Shown: piece by piece, positions 11,063 through 22,543 of the stretch
Position numbering within the stretch: the first letter of the stretch is position 1
Layout of the letters: every line of letters begins with the position of its first letter
NCBI GenBank assembly: GCA_021307315.1
Contig: JAJSPD010000019.1
Location: forward strand, 248,001 to 312,000
Direction of reading: 5' to 3'
Length of the DNA stretch: 64,000 bases
Origin: Bisporella sp. PMI_857
Taxonomy: Eukaryota > Ascomycota > Leotiomycetes > Helotiales > Helotiaceae
Program-made: the position numbers and the translations under genes
The notes under the pieces: generated by a model
Database searches by the model: none
What the model was told of the DNA's origin: nothing
What the model saw: only the letters and a program-made list of their open reading frames with translations

Positions 11063-11645
11063 CCGATATGGGAGACGGCCGAAATAGAGCCATCATCTAA
11101 ATTCAGCTTTGTGGTCCCAATACTCTCATGTCAATTGCCCGAAACTTACGGTAAACAGAGTGCGGTATCTCTTAATTCCCCTAAAATACATGCTTCTCCG
11201 CTGAGGTGGTCTATACAATTGTGTCATATGCCAGATGCCAATACCAGTAAGCGATTGTGCAGCTCAAAATTGCGATTTAATAGCATTGTTTAATAAGGTC
11301 AATCCTAGATCATGTCAATGCCTCACATCACACCATAGTATTTGCGGGACTAACCATCCAAAAGATGTCAAATAACTTTGAGCCTTTCATTCATGTAGAG
11401 GTCTGCCACTGCCAAGGGGGTCCAAGACGCTTTAATATCAGAAAAAAAATAATCCAAAGCACACAGTATGTACTGGCGTACTACAGCGAGCTGTTGAGAT
11501 TCACCGCTATTCTCCGCTATCGTTATTCGTTATCTTTCATTCTTGTTGATATAGCCAGGTGGCATCGAACTTCACTTACCTAATATCTTATTTCATTTTG
11601 ACACATATCTACTGATCACTTTGATCTGCAAGCAGTCTTCCACCC
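11063..11645. other. Intergenic, no gene recognised
   Basis: This stretch is the 3' flank of the MogA-MoeA gene and the 5' region of the next plus-strand gene. Two short ORFs show no motif. Confidence 0.5.
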
Positions 11646-12977
11646 ATGTCTACATCACAGGTCAATATCATCAGCAAAATGTGTAGCTATGACTTTTTCT
11701 ATCACGATGGCTGTTGCCACCGAACGATTGAACTCACCAACTATTGTCGGAGGACAATATGGCGTGCTGGCATGACCAGCGAGCTGAATGCCTGCACAGC
11801 TGTTTCTCAACTCTCGACTCAAACGCGAAACAACGCCACAGCTGAGTCTACTTGGAAAGGAATTTCGGGCTTCTGTCGGTCTTGCGCAGCCAGCCTCAAC
11901 ATGAGTAGCATATCTGTTGATCGAACTTACAAGGACACAGTTGTCACCCTCGAAGATCTCAAACCTGATAGTAGCCCAGGAACTACCATTCTCTCCATCC
12001 TCCACAAGCCGGCGATTTCGGGAACTATCTCCAATTTTCTGGGTGTCTTGGTGCAAGATCCCTCCAAACCAGAGGAAACTCTCTTCGAAGATGTTGCGAC
12101 TGACAACGACGTTGTTCATTATCCTGAATATATGGAATACTATCAGCCAGACCAATCGAGCAAGGCGCACGCTGTTCAATACATCACGTATGAACACCTA
12201 GGAGGGGAACCTTCCACGCTATCAAAAAACAACCTGTTTGTCATAAATGGTGGTTTCTCATTTACAGACCGAGCTTATGTTAACCGCCGATATTCTGAAG
12301 ATGGAGTAGAACTTGCGGCAATATGGAAAGAAATGTTTGAGCCACGAGGCATGCCTTGGGAAAGGTTCAATCACGACTGCATAGAGCACCACCGGATTCA
12401 CGCCAAGGAGCTTGACAATTACCAAAAAGCAACTTATGAGGACGATGAAGAGATTTCTAACTACGGTAGAGAGACCGAGGGCTACGGCGAAGCGGTCGCT
12501 CATGGCGATGAGATTAGTACAGCAAGAGGAACTAAGCAGTCTAGGGAAATGACTCCAACGACAAGTGCTTCTCATGTCGAACCTATACAAAATAATGCCA
12601 CCGCTACTGTATACACCGGTAAGCCTGACAATTCTTGCATGCGTAACGTCCTATTCTAGTAGTATCATAACTATATCTAGGCATTAGGAGCAAACATTCC
12701 TAACTGCAAAATGTCTCATGAGACAATAGTATGGTTTCTGAATAAAGGAATGCTGACTCGAAAACCTTGCGACAGGCAAATTCTACTACAAAAACATCGA
12801 CCCAGAAGTGAGGGCGCGCGAGCTTACGATTTATAATCGAGAGCGTAGTAAGTACATGGTTCATATTGTTGATTCTAATTCTAACTCTCGTTAGTGGCCC
12901 GGCGTAATCGACGCTTGGCTCAGGAGAAGCTTGAGAGAGAACAACTCGCAAGAGATGAGGCGGGAAAGGAAAAGTGA
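11646..12977 (+). CDS. Conserved-looking protein of unknown function with Cys/His N-terminus
   Basis: I do not recognise this gene. Three exons (11646-12618, 12776-12847, 12895-12977) give 375 aa with consistent phases, which supports a real gene. The N-terminus has a cluster of Cys and His (MCSYDFFYHDGCCHRTIEL, then NYC and CRSC), reminiscent of the short Cys-rich starts of many fungal orphan proteins and possibly metal-binding. The middle is acidic and polar. The tail, built by the two small exons, is a highly charged helix (RELTIYNRERMARRNRRLAQ). If the start is instead the internal Met at about residue 86 (MSSISVDRTYK), the Cys region would be 5' leader; the stop-free frame upstream favours the longer form. 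It is convergent with VMA16. Confidence 0.6.
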
Positions 12978-13309
12978 TCACTTAGTGATTTACCTTCGGA
13001 TTTGATGTTATTCTTGAATGCGCATGACAGCACTCAAGGATCATATGCAGCTAAGCATTGTTCACGAATGTACGCACGAAAGAAAGGAAACTTCACCGTG
13101 TAGAATTATGATACATATTTTCTGTCACAACTAGGCCGGTAATGCAGCACTTGATTTCTCGATACCCTGACCGCTCTACCATAACTCCGTCCATGATTGC
13201 TGTGCTGATATACACGTTTACTACATCTGCCCCTACCAGAGCTGCTCAGTACGTTTTCTCTCACCTTCATCCTGATCTTCAACTTGGCTTCCTTATTCCT
13301 AGTAGATAT
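12978..13309. other. Convergent 3' flanks
   Basis: Shared 3' region of the unknown gene and VMA16. A plus-strand 68-codon frame here overlaps the VMA16 last exon and is a shadow. Confidence 0.5.
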
Positions 13310-14121
13310 TCAAATTTTGTCGAACTCATTGGCTTTGCTAGAGACTAGTAATCCAATGATTAAGCCAAAGAGACCAAGGACAGAGCTGAAAATCTCAATG
13401 ACCAGAATCTTGACGAATCTATAGCCTTTGGTTAGCAGGCAGGCCCAGGGTATACCGAATTATAGTTGACTTACAAGCTTGGATCGGCGGCATCAGCCAA
13501 CGCAGCACCGCTTCCATTGATTCCTACGGAAACACCACACACCAAATTACACATTCCCACCGTCAGTCCAGCCCAGAATAATGCATAGCCAGTATACGCG
13601 TTGCTTGCGCTGTAAATCGCATCTCCATCGACGCCTGCAATCTTAGACGAAAAGATGATTGCCATGATGACGCCGTAGATAGCGACGACTTCGCAGAAAA
13701 TAATCGAAATTAAGTTCTTCGTCCTAATGCGGGGAGCCCTGACACCTCCACCCAGAATCGACGAGCCCGTGAGAAAGATACCCCTATAGAGAATCAGTCC
13801 ATGCATTGCGAGTGGCTGTCGGTTTCTCGTACCATGCTGCACCCACAACTGACAAGCCAATACACAATCCAACGCCTAAACTTGCCCACGCATATGGTGA
13901 TACGCTTTCAAGAAATTCTCCAACCTATGCACATCAGTGTCCATATTCCGTAGCACCAATCCGCTAGACATACATTGAAAGCTTCTCCATTGTTCGTAAA
14001 CAGCATATCTAAGGTAGCAAATGTCAGTAGCAAGCACTGAATCAGAGTCTCTTGGTAGCCTACACAGCCCAATCACTGTCAAGGCGGCTGAACCGCCGCC
14101 TAACCTGTACGCGAGACCCAT
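13310..14121 (-). CDS. VMA16: V-type ATPase proteolipid subunit c'' (Vma16)
   Basis: Five exons (14121-14064, 14008-13974, 13924-13833, 13783-13475, 13418-13310) give 200 aa, close to the c'' subunit of fungi. Segments read [58 protein letters not shown] and [19 protein letters not shown]. The Glu in [11 protein letters not shown] is the proton-carrying carboxylate in the membrane rotor ring of the vacuolar ATPase. A loop after the first proteolipid hairpin ([18 protein letters not shown]) is also conserved. The exceptional intron density, with exons of 35, 58 and 92 nt, means the gene is nearly invisible as an open frame upstream of 13783. The start [10 protein letters not shown] is the only Met in frame before the first membrane helix. 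Confidence 0.92.
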
Positions 14122-14399
14122 CTTGCCGCACAATTGATGAGGAATCAAAAAGCTTCAAGCAGGTGGTTGTCGTGATGGGAGCTATTGTTCAAATACGTAT
14201 GTCGTCAATTCACATCGAAGCCAGCTCGGCAGCTAGTGAATTGCAGGCTGCCGTATTAATAACCGCGCGCTTACTGGAATCTCTCAGCCTCACTCTGTGA
14301 TTAAGCGCGACTGAGTCAACACTAAGGTCTATGTCTTATATTGCCAGCCTCAAAAGAACTTAAGTCTTTACATCGTCATTTCACAGCACTGAAATAACA
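14122..14399. promoter_or_regulatory. Divergent promoter region VMA16 / TFIIA gamma
   Basis: 278 bp separate the start codons of two divergent housekeeping genes. No specific site is called. Confidence 0.45.
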
Positions 14400-14857
14400 A
14401 TGGCGACCAACGCCCAGTCCTTTTACGAGCTCTACCGCCGTAGCAGGTACTGAACCTCTAATCTGCTGCCAGATTTGCTATGCATTTACTAATATGAGAC
14501 CACTAGCATCGGCATGGCTCTCACTGACACACTCGACGACCTCATCAGCGAGCGCCGTATCGAGCCTCAGCTTGCGATGAAGATCCTGGTGAACTTTGAT
14601 CGTTGCATCACGGAGGTATTGGCAGACAAGGTGAAGGCTAGATTGACGTTCAAGGTATGGCAGATCGGAGGTGGGGTACGGATGAGGGGCTAACATATCA
14701 AAAGGGACATTTAGATACCTACCGATTCTGTGACGAGGTCTGGACTTTCTTAATCAAGGACGTGATTTTCAAAATGGAGAATTCAAGCGCAACCATCACT
14801 GCGGATAAGGTCAAGATCGTGAGCTGCAACAGCAAGAGACCAGGTGAAGGCCCTTGA
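14400..14857 (+). CDS. TOA2: Transcription initiation factor IIA small (gamma) subunit
   Basis: Three exons (14400-14446, 14507-14654, 14705-14857) give 115 aa, the normal size. The N-terminal four-helix-bundle part reads [20 protein letters not shown] with [15 protein letters not shown], and the C-terminal beta-barrel part reads [13 protein letters not shown] and [14 protein letters not shown], all standard for Toa2. TFIIA gamma pairs with the alpha/beta subunit to stabilise TBP on the TATA box. The gene ends two residues after the family's usual C-terminus, so it is complete. Confidence 0.95.
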
Positions 14858-15452
14858 GCTCACGATTTTGGACCAGCTCGCGAATCGCCCCAACAGTACC
14901 TAGCTTCTCCGCTGCTGCACATTATCCTTACTTGAAGGTTACCATGATCTAGGAGGTAGAGATATCATATTGGCATATAGGCGTTCAAGGGGACAGGGGA
15001 GCATAAAGGCATGGCGTTCTTCATATAGGACTACATAACGTATGAGAATACCCAAAGGTCTAGTTTGACCGGAACTCGAAATTCATCTCCTTAAACTTGA
15101 CATAGCCATCGATAGTTGCGGGCGGGAAGCAGGAAGATTATGAGATAGCTTGTGACGTCTTACACTAAGTTCGTTACACCACATATCCCATTGAGTAGAC
15201 ACTAAATAGGACAAACTATAGATTATTATCTCTAGTATGTAATGTATCTTTGATTATTTGAAATAATGTTTGAACATCTTCCCATAAATCATTCCCCAGA
15301 CCCTTCTCAGTGATCGCCATGCACCAATTTTCATTTCTCAAATCGCCTCCCTTGAGTATTCCCGCTACAAAGTCAATCCACATCGCCCCAAAGCACAGAG
15401 CTAAACCAAGAACCGGACCTCCACAAACTCTCCACTAATAACCTCACTTACC
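14858..15452. other. Intergenic, nothing recognised
   Basis: 595 bp without a coding signal between two plus-strand genes. Confidence 0.5.
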
Positions 15453-16469
15453 ATGCTACGGAGCCGCGGAACGCACAAGCCTAACAACATCCCATTCGAG
15501 AAAATGGAGGGCGAGTCGCGACCCTTGCTTGGCGCTGCCGCCAAGGGTAATGTCAGTCCGCGAAGTTCATCGAGAGCAACGGCAACGGAGACAAAGAACA
15601 CACAGGAGATGGATGGTCTGAGCAAGACGAGTCAATGGATTGTACTTGCGGTGCTTAGTGGCGGTTGCGCCGCTTTCAACGGGGTGTTCGCGAAATTGTA
15701 GGTGCAGGTTTTCTGGATTCTAAATTCTGGTTTACAGAGGTGGCTCCCACGGATGGATGGGGATTGGCGGAGGGAAAAATAAATCTTATGAAGAGTATAC
15801 GAGGGTCTGAGGAGCAGAATGAATGTCTGCTGGGCAGCAGAGACCAAGGGGATATTTTCTTTGTGGACTCCAGCTAACCTTCGCAGAACAACGACAGAGC
15901 TTACAACAAGCTTCGCAACATGGGTCGCAAAGGTAGTCGGGCTTGCGGCGGCGGAAAAAGGAGTAGAAGTTGTGGTTAGAGCTGTATGTCATCTGCTGCC
16001 CGCAGTCCTCCTTCCTCTTGGCCATACTAACAGGATACACCAGCTATTCTTCGGCCTAAACATTGTCTTTAACATCATAATGTGGACACTTTACACCAAA
16101 GCCCTCTCACGCGGGTCATCCACCACATCCGTCGCAATTATGAATACCTCCTCGAATTTCATGATCACCGCCATCCTCGGCTTTATTATCTTCAGCGAAT
16201 CCCTTCCTCCTCTCTGGTGGCTCGGTGCAGCAATGCTGGTCGCAGGTAGCGTTATCACAGGAAGAGCATGCAAAGAAGAGGAGGTTGATAAGCGAGCAGA
16301 AGAGGATAATGGGGAGCCAAGATATAGTAGTGAGAGTGAGAGGCTGTTGGTGGGCGAAAACCTGGAGCTGCATGATAATTTAGAGGCGGAACGGAAGAAG
16401 AAGCAGGAAGAGGAGGATATACTGGATTTAGGACGTGATGATGAGAGTTTACATGCTGAGCTGAGGTAG
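15453..16469 (+). CDS. TMEM42/EamA-like multi-pass membrane protein
   Basis: Three exons (15453-15697, 15887-15983, 16044-16469) give 255 aa. After a polar N-terminus (about 1-60) come hydrophobic segments including WIVLAVLSGGCAAFNGVFAK, LFFGLNIVFNIIMWTLYTKA, SSNFMITAILGFIIFSE and LWWLGAAMLVAGSVITG. The pattern, with a final short helix containing the Glu in FSE before LPPLWWLGA, is that of half-size drug/metabolite-transporter (EamA) proteins of the TMEM42 family. The C-terminus is a long charged helix (ERKKKQEEEDILDL). No substrate is known for this family. The first intron is long (189 nt) for this genome. Confidence 0.8.
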
Positions 16470-17309
16470 GTTATATATATCATAGTATTTGCGCCTAGAA
16501 TTTGTACAATATTGTCACATATGGATGGAAGCATTTTGCAAAGAGTAGAATGGTATGTACCCTTTTGCCATGGCTCCGAGCGATCAAGTGATGGATTAAC
16601 CAGAATATCTTCCTGAATCACTTTTCATGCCTTAAGTATTACGAGTCATTACTTTTGGCATTTGCAGTGAAGTATTGTCTAGAGGTCTATATAGTTAGGG
16701 GATCTATTTCGGGAACATACAACTACTACAACTAATTTACATTAATGATCATATTATTGTGATTGGTTTCAAGCCTATCTGATCCTTCTCGAGATTTTAT
16801 AATGCTGGCAGGCAATTTAAGTAGACTCAAATATCAAGCAGTTCCAAACTAACTAGTTTTATACCTTCTAGAGACTAGTAATAGCGGTGAGCTTGTAGTA
16901 AAAGTATCCACTAACCACAGATCCGTTGAGTTACTCTAGTACTTAAACGCCTCAAGCAGATGCATCGCGCTTCAAAAGTCAAACTTCCTTCTTACTCACA
17001 TAGAAGTCATGACCGGCATCATATCGAATGAAAAGAACGGCTTCCGTATCGACCAAAGAAAAAATCTGGCGCCAGATCCTTCATCAACAATATTTTTCGA
17101 AAAGGTGGATACGAGAGACTTGGAAGAAGTGGCGAGAATGGGTTCGCCGACACTGAGTTCAACAGCGCATATATGGCGAATCTTCAAGCACAAATCACAA
17201 AGTCTCCAATAGCATGTAAAAGAGCTCGAGAAAGTGGTCAAGAAATGTCCATTAATCAACAGGGCTCCAGCAATGAGAAAAGATGGGAATGGAAGGCTTA
17301 GAGGGTGCA
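16470..17309. other. Intergenic, AT-rich, no gene recognised
   Basis: A 67-codon plus-strand frame (17009-17212) reads like protein but has no motif. It may be the upstream part of the decayed frame that follows. Confidence 0.4.
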
Positions 17310-17648
17310 ATATTAGATACAGACTCTCCGAAACATATTTGCGATATCGAGTCTACAGATTGTCCAGGCTTCTTCCTAATAACCCCCCAATGCTAATAGT
17401 GGCGGTATGTATCTCTCATGGAGCAATACGGCGAGCTAGAGAGTTGGGTTCATGACAAGTTTGGCCAAGTTAAAGGATGCGGCAAAATGATTTAGGGGAA
17501 GAACCTTGAAACATGGTAGATATTCTTGGGAAAGGATAATGGAAGTGCTGCCTGGGCTTATTTCCTCCAACATTATCCCAAGAAGATCAGAGGCAAGAAG
17601 AACTTGAATGTTATTTATAAGAACTTCGAGCGAGACAATTCCAAATAA
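17310..17648 (+). pseudogene. Decayed reading frame of unknown origin
   Basis: One frame reads as protein-like sequence for 113 codons, for example DSPKHICDIESTDCPGF, EQYGELESWVHDKFGQVKG and WAYFLQHYPKKIRGKKNL, but it is broken by four in-frame stops before the terminal TAA. Two are adjacent TAA TAG; the others are single TAG codons at positions that could once have been Gln or Trp. I do not recognise the family. It could also be a chance frame; the compositional coherence is the only support. Confidence 0.3.
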
Positions 17649-18036
17649 TGAGCTCGAATAGACGCTTAGGCCTCAATTCTAGATGCTATCAGCACTTTTT
17701 CTATAACTGGTTTATTGCAAGTTAACTCCAATATTACACTTGACTAGAGACGTGGTAAATTTCAGGATTTAGGCGTATCAGGCTGAAGCAACTCTTTTTT
17801 CTAAGCTGATTTAAGCATGTCTCAAATATCGATAGACCTCAGGTTGCCATTATCCAAACAGGAACCTGCTTCTTCTTCCTTGTCATGTATCGCACCATTT
17901 TCTCCGCCGTTGTAAATATATCTGTTATATACTAGTCCATGAAATACAGCCGAATTTGATCTGACTACCACGCTACAAAATGGCCTTTAGTGGAAACAAG
18001 ATCATGAAATGACACAAGATCTCACCTACTATATCT
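17649..18036. other. Intergenic, 3' flank of the O-methyltransferase gene
   Basis: AT-rich, no coding signal seen. Confidence 0.5.
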
Positions 18037-19413
18037 CTATCGCCAGATCAATGGCCCTCGCCTGAAAGCCACTATAATGGTTTGTTCACTATTACTAGGT
18101 AAAAATCGACAAGGCTCAAACCCAGCCTCGAGTAAAAGATGCCTCCATTCTCTCTGGGTTCTCAGCCCTCCACCCATCTGAGACATCTGGATGTCAAGCA
18201 GAGCTTCTGTGATGGGCACGTTTGTAGGTGCCAGCACTGGCTCCATTATCAGAAGTATAGAGTGCCGAACCTTCAATGCTTTGTCTACACACTCTTAATT
18301 GCAGCCTTTCAACAACGAGAGCAGGAATGAATAAACTTACGGGTGTTGCGCAAAATCTGGAGTGCTTTGGCATCGCTCCAATTGAGGAATATCTGACGAA
18401 ATAAGTAGCAAGCTGCTCCTTCGATAGGCTGTTCGCTCTCGAAAAAGTTATATGGCATGAGCTCAATCTTTTCAGGCAATTCAACATTCTTGAGTCCCGC
18501 TGGAAGGTCTTGTAATATCAGCCGGCCTTTTAAGCCCGGAAGATGCTTCAGTACATCTTCCAAAACATGCCCTCGACTTCCGCCAACATCCACGAGAGCA
18601 ACATCAGAAGGCGATTTGATCAAGGGACCAACCTCTCCCTCAAAATCGAAAATAGACGCAAGGCCTGTCTTGTACTTTGAGCGCTCGGTGATTACACGAC
18701 CTCGCATGATGGCGTCAAATGCGTTTCTGACACTGGAATTTGTACCGAGAGCTTGGTAGAAATCCAGGGGGGTGCTGTTGCCGAACTGGAAAGGCGTGGA
18801 GGAAAGAGGATCTGAGCCAGGATTCTGGTAGGATGTCGCGTATAGGTATTCAGGTAGCCTGGCTATTGCTGGTGACCTGGTTGATTTTCAGTTAATCTAT
18901 GTTCAATATAAGATTATACAACAAATTCTTACAAAAATTTAGCATGTTGGATGTGATTGGGATTGGCCAAAAGTTGCGATGTTGTATTATGGGAGTACTT
19001 TTCTTCGCCAACTTCCTCGCATACACCCGAGCCAGTGAGGACTCTCATAATCCGTACTTACTTTGTCAGTACTTCTTAGGATCCTTAGAGCTAGCCATAC
19101 CAATCAATCTCTGTTCTGCTCCAGTCCTTTCCGCTAACTGCTCAGCAGATATGGGTGTAGGTCCTTTCGTCAACTCGGCCAAAACTCCACAATCAGCTGC
19201 TGCGCGGTAGCACGGATGCACAGCATTCTGCATAGCGAATGTCCTAGCAGCCTCTTGAGGAGTTTGTGTTGCTTTGAAAAACTGTGAGGCAGCTTCTCTC
19301 AGGTTGAGTAACGGAGTTTGATTATCCATGGGGCCATTTGAAACCACATCATAAGCAGCAGAGAGACGAGCGAATGAGTCTTGCAGGTCATCGCTGGGAC
19401 CAGTTGACGACAT
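18037..19413 (-). CDS. SAM-dependent O-methyltransferase (plant COMT/fungal secondary-metabolism type)
   Basis: Four exons (19413-19101, 19056-18933, 18876-18341, 18284-18037) give 406 aa. A helical dimerisation region (about 1-130, with RLIVRIMRVLTGSGVCEE) precedes the Rossmann fold with motif I LVDVGGSRGHVLEDV (about 240-254) and acidic motif LILQDLP. Helix and strand ILLIMEPVLAPTNVP and the C-terminal RTQREWRHLLLEAGFE complete the fold. Such enzymes methylate phenolic hydroxyls of polyketides and aromatic compounds. At the usual general-base position the family has His in F-H-N-W-S-D or L-H-D-W; here it reads IFLNWSD, so His is replaced by Leu. No polyketide synthase or other biosynthetic gene lies in the window, so it is a stand-alone copy. 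The 44-nt intron 1 is very short. Confidence 0.88.
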
Positions 19414-20698
19414 TTCCTACAATTTGAGACTGAATACTATTGAAAACAATGGGAGCGGATATATATGACAGGAACTGTCGAGTACTTATTCTCTTGCATA
19501 CTGCATGCTACGGTGTGGAGCGACCGGCCGGATACTCCCCACAGGTAATACTCTATTATTAACAGAAACTCGATTTACAGGCCCACTCAAAATGTTAAAT
19601 GAACTGTTACACAAGCTCACAAATTCATCCGGGCCTTGGGGGGAAGCCGCCTCATACGGACCTCCGCCTATGCCAAGATTGCGGTCGGTATGGTTGCGTT
19701 ATTAAATTAATACGACAGAATCGAGTTATGGATTACTCCTAATATTTCGATGGTAAACGGTAAATGCGGTTACTTTCTCTCATACTGATGATAGATTTAA
19801 CTCTAGCAAGTTTTGATAAAGTTTAGATTCTGCCCGTGTACACAGCTTGACCCGCAGACTATCAAAATTGGTTTTATGCAGAGTCCCACTATTGTGTTTA
19901 CCTCACTTACTTCAAAAGCACCAAGTAGACAAAGGATAGCTTATTGGTCGGAACTGCCGAGATTGTTCCTTCACAGCTCTTGAATCTTCAAAAGAACAAA
20001 GACGCCAATCTCGAGGCCAAGCATCTTATCAAAGTCATGTTTCGCTTAAAAAGGGGCTAAAAGCATATTCACACTTCCATAATGCCCTTTCACATACTCT
20101 GTTACACATGCAAAAGAAGAGCGATTGAAAAAAAAGAGATGAAGTGTATATGACAGTATAGCGGATTTTCGTGCGTCTATATGGTTTAATAAATTTTCCA
20201 ACCCTCTTGAGAGCATGTCTTTCCGCATATTGAGACACCTAGGGAGACATACCATTATGTTAATCAAATTGTTGGCTAGACTTTCAAGACTATGCTAGCT
20301 CACGACGGAAAAGAAGTTGATGGATACGACATGTGGATTCTATGGAGATTACACTGAGAATGTATGGAAACTGGCATATCTTATAAAAAGAACGGTAGAC
20401 CAATGGTGTCTTCATGGATAATGTTTCTTTGTACATTGGTAAATTTTCAGCCTTGTTCATTTGGGTTGGATTTTATGCATAACCTGCCTTAGGAGGTCCG
20501 GGCGGTCTTGCCTCTTTTCGAAATTACTACTTCGATACTATTTTACCCCGCCAACACTTATCTAGGGCACAACCATTCAGTCAGAGAATCCTCTTTGTAC
20601 AGTTACTCAACCTCAACCCTCCTGGTGCGCCTTTTGGTGTATCAAGATTAGTACCAAATATTTTGCAAAGCTGCTCCTCTGAACATATTCTCCTCATC
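19414..20698. other. Intergenic, no gene recognised
   Basis: About 1.3 kb between divergent genes. Small ORFs on both strands lack motifs. Confidence 0.5.
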
Positions 20699-21592
20699 AT
20701 GCTTGATCTCAAGAGAGACAAATTGCAGAAGTCAATAAATGAGACTATTAGTGGAGCTATTGGCGGTGTCATTGATGAACATCTCAAGGATATCGTAAAG
20801 GGCCTCTCCAAGGAGGTGTCAGCCGCGAAATTGGAGGGCATGGAGATAGGTCGTCAGCAGAGCGCAATTCAAAACCTGACCAATGAACAAGTCCAGGAAC
20901 TTTGCACCGCAGACCCAGTACGTATTCACCCCACCAATATGAACTACCGATTGAATTACGCATGCTAATTCATGTTGTAGAGAATCATAACTTTCATTAA
21001 GAAGGAAGTCGACACCGCCTTGAAATTGAAACTTGCCGACATGCAGCTTCCCGAGATGGTGGCGTTAATGAAAGCAAGCTCATCATTTGCTGCATTTGTT
21101 GAATGGGAGGCCATGAAGATAGCGCGGAGGCAGAAAACAGGAGTGGAGAAGGCATCAACCAAGCTTGAAGAGCTCGAGAAGAAATACAACTCCCTCGCCG
21201 CTGTCTCCCAGGTCGATGCGCAATATGATTCAACTGGTCCAAGATCCCAAAGAGCAACAGAGTCGCCGTTGAAAGAAGAAGTTAAGAAGGTGTATGTGGG
21301 CAATTTAGCACCAGGTACTCACCACCAAGAACTTATCAAAATATTCGACAGAGCTGGGAGGGTTGGCAGAGCAGTGGTTCATCCCCCTCAATATAAGAAC
21401 GGATTCTCGTATGGATTCGTTGAGTTTCTGAGCACAGAGGCTGTTCCAAAGGCTGTTAAGATGAATGGTGAGAAACATGGCGGACAGGTGCTCAAGGTGA
21501 AGGAATATGTACCGATGGACTTCACAGCACCAAAGAGATCTTTCAGTGGCTCGCAAGGATGTGGAGCTGCAAAAAAGTCCCGTTATCGATAG
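20699..21592 (+). CDS. RRM-domain RNA-binding protein (upstream copy of a tandem pair)
   Basis: Two exons (20699-20917, 20981-21592) give 276 aa. The N-terminal half is helical with a module NEQVQELCTADP|RIITFIKKEVD that spans the phase-0 intron. A coiled-coil stretch (KASTKLEELEKKYNSLAAV, about 136-154) follows. A single RRM (about 175-250) shows RNP2 KVYVGNLAPG and RNP1-like YGFVEF. The C-terminus is Ser/Lys/Arg-rich. The start ATG at 20699 is the first in frame; the open frame continues upstream without Met. I cannot name the protein. A broken paralogue lies about 950 bp downstream on the same strand. Confidence 0.75.
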
Positions 21593-22543
21593 TAAAGCTT
21601 AGTAGAATGAATAATTCTCTAAGCCAGCGTTTAGACTTTGCTATATAGTATTTCCTAGTAGGAACCCCCATCTATCATATGTGCCAAACAGCTTCGTGCA
21701 TTGAAATATACCATTGATTACCGCGCTGTAGCTTAGAAGGCCCCAGGCCAAGCTCTGTCGTTAGAGAGAAAGATGAAATAAGGGTTGCAAACACTTTGAT
21801 CTTTATACAAAGTGACTAATTACAGGTTGGCTCTTTGTAAAACGCCAAAATAAGATCCTTTAGATGGCAAAATCTCTGAGTCTCACGATATATCGGTGTT
21901 TGAAGCGGCTTAGATTGCTCGTTATAGAAAAACCTGGTTTCCTCGCTGATGAATTTTTTTCCAACAATAAAATAGCAAAAGAAATCACTATTACCTTCGC
22001 CTGTGTGTGAGAGCATCTCCCGTCTAAGTATGGGTAGTTGTAGCTGTAGTAGTTTCATGTAAGGCCTTGAGGTTGTGAACTAGAAACTGCCAGGCTACAG
22101 TTTACTTGCGTTTCGCTAATTACAAGAGGTAGTTGGCCAATCATGTTAACAGGATACTTGGCTACAAGCTCTATTGTTACACAACGACAGACGACGGAGA
22201 TTTACTCTAATTTGGTCCTTGATTTTTCATCTTGCCATAACATGTCACGTTTCCAAAAATAAAATCATACAGAGCTAGCCAAGTGGCTCAGCGAAACAAG
22301 TGAAAATATTTGGTACGTTGATGCTCACTTCCCACCAATGATAATCTCCTTTATATACTAGAAGACTCTTTCCCTCCCTCAAAACAAAGACTACCCTACC
22401 CTTAAGTACCATAAATTAAGGGCCTAGGTTGACCGACATTAGGATCTTAGCAAGTGTAAATAATCCGCTAACAGCCTCAAGACACTTTCAATTTCAACAG
22501 CCTAGCTTCGACGACCCTCTGGGGCAGCCTTGTCACCATAAAA
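21593..22543. other. Intergenic between the tandem RRM genes
   Basis: 951 bp with no coding signal seen. Confidence 0.5.

Noticed and set aside
13142..13348. Plus-strand 68-codon frame
   Set aside because: It overlaps the last exon of VMA16 on the other strand and has no motif or splice partner.
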